The notes under the pieces: model-generated
What the model saw: the letters and a program-made list of their open reading frames with translations, nothing else
The model's database searches: none
Told to the model about the DNA's origin: nothing
Shown: piece by piece, positions 56,242 to 64,000 of the stretch
Layout: each line of letters starts with the position of its first letter
Numbering within the stretch: the stretch's first letter is position 1
Program-made: the position numbers and the translations under genes
Assembly: GCF_001653235.2 (NCBI RefSeq)
Contig: NC_035795.1
Coordinates: 1,612,001-1,676,000, forward strand
Length of the DNA: 64,000 nucleotides
From: Pochonia chlamydosporia 170
Taxonomy: Eukaryota > Ascomycota > Sordariomycetes > Hypocreales > Clavicipitaceae
Reading direction: 5' to 3'

Positions 56242-58406
56242 TATGTTGCAAGAATAGGCTGTCGAGCCTCCGGCGGATTATTTTATTCTCGTTGAAAATA
56301 TGCGAGTCGGGTTCCTCGAAGTCGCAAATGCGATCGAAATGTTGGGTGGTATGGCCAACTACCAGATCAGGTAGGCTCGTGCCTCGGTAGACTGAGATAA
56401 GTATCAAACCAAGTCTGCAAGCCCATGTCGCAGCACCACGCAAACCCGTTTAGTCGAAAGCAAGAAATTGGGGACAGAGACTACCGGTTAGGCAATTGGG
56501 CAAGGCGTGAAGAAATATAGCTTCTGGGACATGGGACTGATAGGATTGATAAGCGTGTGACATGGTGATGTGGGCTCTGGGGAACTACTGCTCCGAGGCC
56601 GAGGGAGGAGGAATGGGGACTGAAACCAGACCAGGGCAACGACCAACAAACGAGCTAAGTTGGCTAGCAAACGATGCTGGGACCAGTAAAACGGCTGGGT
56701 GGCGGTGGAGTGGTGCCGAATGGGCCATACCTGAACCAGGTGCGATGAGGTCAATGGTACTCAAAGGCTCCGAGTGCCAGACTGACACGCAAAAAGTAGG
56801 GCCAAGGGGGTACTCCACGAGAGCTATTGAACCGGGAATCGGAATTCGCTAGTTTCATTGTCCATGCCTGAAGCAGCATCTCTGCAATACTCGGGTGCTT
56901 TGACAAGGAAATGGGTGCTGTAGCCGCCTGGCACTAACTGTGACAATTACCCTGGGCACCGTAATGCGTCTCAGACTGGAAGGTCATCGTGGCCACACTG
57001 CGACTGCAAGAGAAACGTCAAGCATACGCCATTGTTGTTTCATGCATCTTGTCAGCCCAACGCCAGGATAGTTGCAGTCTTCATGACACCAAATGCCGCG
57101 CGACTTGAGCAACCAGTGCGTTGGAGCAGTTGGAAGCACAAGCGTTGTAACCAATGTCAGGCCCGAGCCAGCGCATCGCCAGCGCAGGACCGCGCGGCGG
57201 ATTAATCAGCCTGGTGATAAGGTTGGTTAGAGCCGGTTTTTGGATCAACGAGGCGTTGAGATAGGCCCCAAACTCCGCGTTGCAAATCCCTGCAACCACT
57301 GAATGCTGATATCATGACTTCTGGAGTTGGGTTTGTTGGGATGGGAGATATCGTAGTCGTCGACCAAAGTCCGCCGGGCTTCGGCAGCGTCGGGTACTCT
57401 ACCCCAGTTTTGTGAATGGGAACTAATGGTTTCCTTGAACTTGGGCAACACAGATGAGCCTGCATGATGGAAAATTAGAATGACGCCGGCATGATTATGC
57501 TGCTGATGTATTTTCTGGTCCGGAACTTGGTCCGGTCGCATAAGGGTTGGATGAGGCATGAGGCATGCACCAAAAACGTGGCCAGTGCCTGGCATGAACG
57601 GAGTCAATTTGATGTGTATTGGCTGCTGGAGTCCCTCACGTCTCATCGTGCACATCTCATTGTTGTTGGGCCCTGAGCATTTCGGCCTGGTGGAGGGTGC
57701 CTTTTTACATACCTAGGTAGGTATCAAACCACGTTGCACATCGTTTGCAATGTTGACCTTGGCAGAGAAGCAAGTTGTCGATTTGTACCTGATTAATCTG
57801 CCTTAAACTGAAATATGCAAGTCGTCACTAGTTGTTATTACTGAACTTTACAATCACAGAAGGGCGGCTGCTCGTTTTGAGAATTGATGATCTATGTCAA
57901 GGCATCAAGCCGTCAGCCGTTCTCCATTTTGCTTGGATGCCCACGACGGTGAGAGCATGAAGTGCGTGTTTCACCATCAATGCTTGGATTTGTGTAAAGG
58001 GCTTTATCAGGATACCGTCGGCGCTTGATTGGTGATTATTCATCTCTACAACTCTGTACTCTTTGCGGCCTCCCTTGGGTGCATTTTCAAACGACTCTGC
58101 TCCCACTGGAAGCTGGCTACCCAGTGCCAATGCCAACGCAAGTTGACATGGATGCGCCAAGTCAGCACGATCAAGCTCCATGTCCTAGAGCTCCAGAGAC
58201 AGCCAACGGTTTGAGAAAACAGCCTGCCGCCCACAGTACATCCCACACACCAATCAGAGCCCGAACAGGCATGACTCAGCACCATCGTGACTAGCAGTTA
58301 CCTCACCTTCAACATTTTCCATACCTCAGATCGCCAGACTTTGAGCCGCACGAGCGCAGCCCGTCCGCCACCCATCGTCGCTTCTCCGCATCCAGCATCG
58401 CCCATC
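56242..58406. other. 2.2-kb intergenic region between divergent MFS and CEF1 genes
   Basis: Promoters and leaders of both genes lie here. It includes a TACCTAGGTAGGTA motif at 57710-57723, matched in inverted orientation near 63.7 kb. No RNA gene, repeat array or coding region was seen apart from short ORFs. Confidence 0.5.
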
Positions 58407-60809
58407 ATGCCGGTCGTCAAGGGAGGTGTTTGGACCAACATTGAGGATGAGATCCTCAAGGCCTCTGTCTCCAAGTATGGCCTTAACCAGTGGGCTCGCG
58501 TGTCGTCTCTGCTGGCGCGAAAGACGCCTAAGCAGTGCAAGGCACGATGGAGCGAGTGGCTGGATCCGAGCATCAAAAAGATCGAATGGAGCAAAGAGGA
58601 AGACGAAAAGCTCCTGCATCTTGCCAAAATTATGCCCACACAATGGCGGACGATAGCCCCAATTGTCGGCCGCACCGCGAATCAATGTCTCGAACGATAC
58701 CAGAAGCTGCTCGATGAAGCTGAGGCTCGCGAGTCGTCGAGCTTGGGGTTGATGGGCCCCGAGGGCGGCGAGACGCAAGCACCCAGTGCCGACGACGTGC
58801 GAAGATTGCGACCTGGCGAACTCGATCCCGATCCCGAAACAAAGCCTGCTCGACCCGATACCATTGACCTCGACGAAGATGAGAAGGAAATGCTGAGTGA
58901 AGCTCGTGCTCGTTTGGCCAATACTCAAGGTAAAAAGGCGAAGAGAAAGGCCCGTGAGCGTCAGCAAGAGGAATCTCGTCGCCTCGCGACATTGCAGAAG
59001 CGCAGAGAGCTCAAGACGGCTGGTATAAACATCAAGGTGACCACGCGGAAGAAGGGCGAGATGGACTACAATGCCGATATTCCATTTGAGAAAAAGGCTG
59101 CGCCTGGATTCTACGAAACGGGTGAAGAGCAAACACGCAACGAAGCGCAGCGCAGGGCCTTTGATCCGCAGAAGCAGAATCTGGCCACGAAACGAAAGGG
59201 CGATGAAGACGAGGATGGCGACCGCAAGAGAAGAAAGAACGAGAAGGAGGGACTATCTGATTCGCAAAAAGCAGCTATCAAGGCCGGGCAGATGCAAAAG
59301 ATTCGAGAGGCGGAGCAAAGCAGCAAGCGTCGACCTCTAAACCTGCCTGCGCCACAAGTCAGTGAGGGAGAGTTGGAAGAGATTATTAAAATGGGCAAGA
59401 TGGGCGAGGCAGCGAATGCTGTAGCTAGGGAAAGCGACAATGATGCGACCAGGGGATTTGTCAACTCATATTCTACGCTCAACACCAGCGCGCCAATTCG
59501 AACACCAAAAGCCCCTGAGCAGGAAGACCACATCGCCAACGAGATTCGAAATATCCGTGCCCTGAACGATACGAAATCGGCGTTGCTGGGTGGTGAAAAC
59601 ACACCGTTGTACGAAGGCTCAGGCTCGACCGGCTTCGAGGGTATCGCGCCCAGGAAGCAAACCATGGCGACGCCGAATCCTCTTGCAACCCCATTGCGAT
59701 CCGGGGCCGGTGTTGGAGCGACACCTGGCCGACCGGGACAAACGCCGATGCGAACGCCACGTGATACATTCTCATTGAACCAGGAAGACGGTATGCCGAT
59801 GCCATCAGCTACACCCCGGGACTTGAGGATGCACGACCTCGCAATGCGGAATCAACTGCGATCCGGGCTTGCATCGCTGCCCAAACCCAAGGACACCGAA
59901 TGGGAGTTTGAGATACCGGATGAGGAGCAAGAAGTGGTGCGAGGGGAAGGTGACCTGGAGGAGGATGCTGCAGAGCGTGATCGTAGAGAGCAGGCGAGAC
60001 GTGCTGCTGAAGAGGAATTAGAACGGAGACGAAGGACTCAAGTCATGCAGAAAGACCTGCCGAGGCCCCTGGTTGTCGATTTGACAAGCATGCTCAAGAA
60101 AGCTGACAGCATTCAAAACGCGGCGGAAGCACTAATCGCCAGGGAGACGGCATTACTCATGGCCCATGACGCAGCACGATACCCCTTGCCTGGCTCTCAA
60201 GTCAGAGGCACCCACCGGTCTATTGATCGATTCGACGACGACGCTCTTGCAGACGCTCGCCTCCTAATTCTGGCCGAGACTAAACCGCGTCCCAAGTTTG
60301 ACGAAATCCAAACTTTCTTTGAGAGTCGAGCAAAGAACTCGATGTTGTTGGGATTGGGGTGCTATAACGACGGTGAGGCAGAACAAGAGGCAGCAATGCG
60401 GGCTGCATTTGACGTAAGTTGCACCACTGGTATCACGACACGGCGGTCTTTGATTCAGAATTCTAACATTTCGCAGGCTGTTCAAGATTCAATCATGGCT
60501 TCAGCAGAGCAGGGAGCCAAACTAGAGAAGAAGCTGGCTCTTCATCTCGGCGGATACCAAAAACGACAAAAGATGCTCAAGGATAAGGTCAACGACGCCT
60601 CGGAGGCCCTGGAAAGGGCCAGGAACGCACTCAGCGGATTCAAGACGCTGGCCATTTCAGAAGACGTGGCGATTGACCGACGGTTGGAGGCTCTGAGAGA
60701 GGAGGTCATGTATGTTACGAAGCGAGAGAGAGAGGCACAGGAAGAGTATAGAAAGGCGAGGGATGAGTTGTCTGCTTTAAGGGCAGATGGCAGAAATGGA
60801 TATCATTAG
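58407..60809 (+). CDS. CEF1: pre-mRNA splicing factor CEF1/CDC5
   Basis: Core component of the Prp19/NineTeen complex of the spliceosome, 779 residues. Two SANT/Myb repeats sit at the N-terminus: [19 protein letters not shown] to CKARWSEWL (about 7-53) and [18 protein letters not shown] to [13 protein letters not shown] (about 56-108). A highly charged [18 protein letters not shown] helix and the CDC5-typical [21 protein letters not shown] follow. Later come Pro/Thr-rich repeats with ATPLRSG-like motifs and a C-terminal coiled coil binding region ([20 protein letters not shown]). One intron, 60414-60476 (GTAAGT...CAG, 63 nt), joins AAFD to [15 protein letters not shown]. The start is MPVVKGGVW at 58407; an upstream in-frame GTG is not used. 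Confidence 0.95.
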   Translation: MPVVKGGVWTNIEDEILKASVSKYGLNQWARVSSLLARKTPKQCKARWSEWLDPSIKKIEWSKEEDEKLLHLAKIMPTQWRTIAPIVGRTANQCLERYQKLLDEAEARESSSLGLMGPEGGETQAPSADDVRRLRPGELDPDPETKPARPDTIDLDEDEKEMLSEARARLANTQGKKAKRKARERQQEESRRLATLQKRRELKTAGINIKVTTRKKGEMDYNADIPFEKKAAPGFYETGEEQTRNEAQRRAFDPQKQNLATKRKGDEDEDGDRKRRKNEKEGLSDSQKAAIKAGQMQKIREAEQSSKRRPLNLPAPQVSEGELEEIIKMGKMGEAANAVARESDNDATRGFVNSYSTLNTSAPIRTPKAPEQEDHIANEIRNIRALNDTKSALLGGENTPLYEGSGSTGFEGIAPRKQTMATPNPLATPLRSGAGVGATPGRPGQTPMRTPRDTFSLNQEDGMPMPSATPRDLRMHDLAMRNQLRSGLASLPKPKDTEWEFEIPDEEQEVVRGEGDLEEDAAERDRREQARRAAEEELERRRRTQVMQKDLPRPLVVDLTSMLKKADSIQNAAEALIARETALLMAHDAARYPLPGSQVRGTHRSIDRFDDDALADARLLILAETKPRPKFDEIQTFFESRAKNSMLLGLGCYNDGEAEQEAAMRAAFDVSCTTGITTRRSLIQNSNISQAVQDSIMASAEQGAKLEKKLALHLGGYQKRQKMLKDKVNDASEALERARNALSGFKTLAISEDVAIDRRLEALREEVMYVTKREREAQEEYRKARDELSALRADGRNGYH

Positions 60810-61062
60810 GAAGGCTTGTGTAATATGGGCATTTGCATAAGGGACTAGGTTGGTTCATATGTATCAAGGCAAACTAGAATAAATAGGCTGGTCTGCCGGT
60901 ATTGTAATTTTATATGCAAATACGCCAAATGTTGCTCACTCATGCATCCATCGCCCATCGTATATGCCAGAAACTACCAGGGTATGCAATATCCCAAAAT
61001 CAATGCCTCAATGTCCTTCTTCCCATGCATTAACACATCTCATCCCCAGAAACAGCACAATC

Positions 61063-63151
61063 TCACTCACCACTCTTCCTGACCTTCCTAGCAGGCAACC
61101 TCTTCAACCGCACAGGAACCACAATAGCCACCGACACAACAGCCAGCACAACACAAAGCCCAAACGTCAACCGCAACGACGCCTCATACGCCCTAATCAC
61201 CTGCTCCCTATACGGCTCCTCCAGCCGCACAACCGCCTCCACCGAGGCCCTCACCTCCCGTATAACGCTATCCTTCCTATCCCCGCTCACAAACTCATCC
61301 AGATACACCACCAGCGCGTTCTGCACGCACAAACTACTCACCGCCACGCCGAGCACCATGCCCAGACTCCGCCAGAGGATAAGCGTGCTCGACACGACGG
61401 CCTGCTCGGACTGCGGCGACGAAGCGAGGATGGCCATGAACGTCCCTGGGAACTGGAACCCGCCGCCGATACTGGACGGCAACAGGGTGAGGAAGTACGC
61501 CAGGGCGGGCAGACCGCGGCGCAGGGAGAAGAGACAGATGGTGCCGAGGACGTAGAGCGTCGTGCCGCAGACGAGGGGCCATTTGAGGCGGCGGGTCCAT
61601 GTGATGGCGAAGCCGGTGAGGGCGCCGAAGAAGGACGATATGAGGGTTGGGATGACGAGGCGGAGGCCGGAGTCGGTGGCGGACATGAGGAGCACGGCTT
61701 GGAAGTAGAGCGGGCTAAGGGTGTTAGTATATATGGAGATAGAGGGGGTTAGAGGACGTACATGTTGAAGAAGATGGCGTTGGAGAGTAAAGCGGCGATG
61801 GAGTTTGAGAAGATGAGGTTTGCGCGGGGGGATTGCTGGATCAGGCGCAGGGGCATGATGGGCTTGAGGACGCGGGACTCGACCCATATGAAGGTTGGGA
61901 AGCAGACTGCGAATATGGCAAGCGAGGTGATGACGAAGGGATGGGACCCTAGCTTTGTTAGCTATGCGGACAATGATGGCTTCGTGTACTTACATGGTAT
62001 GACGTTGCCGCCGAGGTTCTGCACAGTTAGTATATAACAACCAGTTTCTAGAGTAAAGACTCACCAATCCAAGTATAAGAAACGAAACAGAAAGAGTCAA
62101 CAACAACGACCCCCTGGCATCAAACTCCCTAACCGCCTGCATAACCGTCTTCCTCTCGCCCATGACGCCCAAATCATCAGGTATAGCAACCCACGACACA
62201 CAAAGACACAACACCAACGGCGGAATCTGCACGCCAAACTCCCACCTCCAACCCAGAGCCTCAGCCATGGCGCCCCCCAACGCAGCACCAAGCGCCGAGC
62301 CAACCCCATACACAATATTCATATACGACTGGTACGCGCCTCGTCGTCTACAAAGTCAGCAACGAACCCACAGAAGCAAGAGTAACATACTCAATGGGCA
62401 CCAAATCACTGGTAATTATACTCCCCAGCGTCATGCTCCCACCCGCGCCGAGACCGCAAAACGCCCTCGCAGCGATGAAGCCCTCGATGCTATCTGCCAG
62501 CGCACACCACAGCGTAGCCAGGCCAAACACGACGAGCGACCCCAGGAACAGGGGCTTCCGGCCAACCGCGTCGGAGAGCCGGCCCAGGAGCGGCTGGAAG
62601 GCCGTGGAGGTGAGGAGGAAGGCGGTGGACAGCCAGGAGGCGGAGTTCGCGGCGCCGAAGTAGCTCGTGATGACGGGGTGGGAGCTCGCCATGATGGTGC
62701 CGTCGAAGCAGCCTATGAATTGGACGGCGAGGATCTGCGAGAAGATGTACCAGAAGCGGGAGGGGGAAGTGCCGTTTAGGAAGAGGATGGGGTCGGAGTC
62801 GCTGAGGAGGGAGGTGGATGAGAGGGCTGCGGAGGATGTTCGTGGCCGGAGGAGTGGTGAGCGTTCTGAGGGTGCGGCTTCGTGTATCACGGCTTGTTCG
62901 TCGTCGTGAATTGGGATGTGGGATTGATTAGATGTGACGGGCCGGAGCATAGCCAGATCAGCTGGCTCTGGCTCAAGGACGGGACCAGAGGTTGGAAGTG
63001 ACCGAGATAGTAAGTCTATGTCTGGTGCGTCATTGTCCGTGAAGTAGTCATTGTTGAGGGAGTCGCCGTGAATAACTCGGCGCTCCGGCGTGGGCACGGG
63101 CACGACGCCGGAGGTGGATGCGGATGCCGCGCCGTGATGTGAGGCCGGCAT
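61063..63151 (-). CDS. MFS transporter, DHA2/VBA-like group
   Basis: Fourteen-span-type drug or basic-amino-acid carrier of 635 residues. Exons are 63151-62391, 62347-62065, 62018-61994 (25 nt), 61948-61762 and 61714-61063; total coding length is a multiple of three and every junction restores family sequence (DLVPIE-RRGAYQSYMNIV, FLILGL-NLGGNVIP-WSHPFVITS, NAIFFN-IPLYFQAVLL). The first ~135 residues are polar and low complexity, with SPLLRP and Ser-rich runs, as in vacuolar VBA-type carriers. The MFS signature is GRLSDAVGRKPLF, and the DHA2 motif C-like GSALGAALGGAMAEALGWRW follows. Substrate unknown. It is divergent from whatever lies beyond 64 kb and convergent with CEF1 (253 bp). Confidence 0.9.
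61994..62018 (-). other. 25-nt micro-exon
   Basis: Flanked by CAG acceptor and GTAAGT donor, encoding NLGGNVIP plus one base. It restores phase between exons 2 and 4 and supplies a loop conserved in this carrier group. Confidence 0.8.
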
Positions 63152-64000
63152 TCTGGTCTCAAGTCTTTGTGACTAGGAAAATCTTAAGGCCCGTCTACCC
63201 TTGGACTTGGAGAATGTTCACGTTCCTTTCAACGGTTGAGCTGTACCGGAGAACAGATGAGGTCTTCGGACCCTGTCTGAAGGAAGACGGATTTGACGTT
63301 GGTGGATGCGAAGACGCAATTTATCCCCGGTCCGGACTATGGAGACTTTGCCGTGAACAAACCAACCAACTGGTTTTAGTATCAAGTGTCTAGCCCGCTT
63401 CAACGTTCCACAATATAAAAGCTGAATATGCACTTGTCACCTGCTTATATATTTAACCATCCTAGAAGGAGTAGTCATCGGTGGCTCTGCAGACTCATCC
63501 AACTTTTCAAAGTCCTACATATACTGTCTGCTTCGTGCATCATACACCTCCTCTGCTCCCCCACCATCGCCCGAATGTCGGCCAACTTCAACGCATGTCT
63601 CACAAGCCGGCCTGACTCACCAATCAGAGCAAAGTTTCAAAATAGACCAAGTCATCACTTGCATTTATGGAATGACTGCTCCGTCCCCGCGCCTCTGTCT
63701 AAACTTGTTCGTATTTACCAACTACCTACCTAGGTAGCATTCGTTTATTAAAGGGTATAAATTCTGCCACTCCGGTTGGGCAATTCATCCATCCCGAGAC
63801 ACGGTCTCTGCCTGCCCCTCACTTCCCATCTTGAGCGGCTGATTTGCAGCACTCATCCTCTGTTCCCCAAGTCCAAGGCTTGTGTCATATGCGCTTTTAC
63901 TAATAGAAACTGTTGCTCAGTAGCCGAAATTCCTGAGTTCCATGCATTTACTGCCTGCTCCGGGAGTTCACTTCCTTCCTTCAAGTTTGGGACGTTTGGC
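63152..64000. other. terminal intergenic region, promoter of the DHA2-type carrier
   Basis: No supported gene up to the window end. It contains a TACCTACCTAGGTA motif at 63723-63736 and several TATA-like strings (near 63412, 63447 and 63755). A gene may begin beyond 64 kb. Confidence 0.45.

Overview
The window looks like nuclear DNA of a filamentous ascomycete. Genes carry short GT-AG introns (about 50-75 nt) with CTAAC/CTAAT-type branch points close to the acceptor, both strands are used, and intergenic spacing runs from about 0.15 to 4 kb. Protein content (BMS1, TOP2, CEF1/CDC5, CNS1, TAP42, reticulon, YVC1-type channel, APSES factor, several MFS carriers) fits a sordariomycete, most likely Hypocreales; that placement is inferred from general resemblance of the proteins, not from any search. 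I found no rRNA, no convincing tRNA, no CRISPR and no intact transposon.

Layout. 0-15 kb: the 3' part of an unidentified gene, the ribosome-assembly GTPase BMS1 (+), a convergent GFD2-like nuclease gene (-) with a possible frameshift near its 5' end, the reticulon RTN1 (-, five exons), and a TBC-domain Rab GAP with a coiled-coil tail (-). 15-28 kb: about 4 kb without a gene, then a vacuolar YVC1/TRP-type calcium channel (+, five exons), a GH105 unsaturated glycuronyl hydrolase (-) divergent from an allantoate-permease-family transporter (+, five exons), and a small two-exon gene of unknown function (-). 31-41 kb: an 849-residue intronless unknown protein with a BTB-like stretch (+), TAP42 (-) and DNA topoisomerase II (-). 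43-57 kb: an APSES/KilA-N transcription factor (+) with a probable GC-AG intron, the Hsp90 co-chaperone CNS1 (-), an MFS carrier (-), a HIT-family hydrolase (-) and a second MFS carrier (-). 58-64 kb: the splicing factor CEF1/CDC5 (+) and a DHA2-type MFS carrier (-) containing a 25-nt exon.

Most genes are unrelated housekeeping functions: ribosome assembly, splicing, DNA topology, TOR/PP2A signalling, Hsp90 and ER shape. The one place where neighbours plausibly work together is the GH105 hydrolase and the divergent ACS-family transporter, which share one 759-bp upstream region and could form a pectin-fragment or uronide uptake and cleavage pair. I see no clear new multi-gene defence, toxin or mobile system. 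The other main leads are splicing oddities, possible uORFs, the putative frameshift and two unclassified proteins.

Exon boundaries below were derived by hand from splice motifs, phase and family conservation. Where exon lengths were summed, the total is an exact multiple of three.
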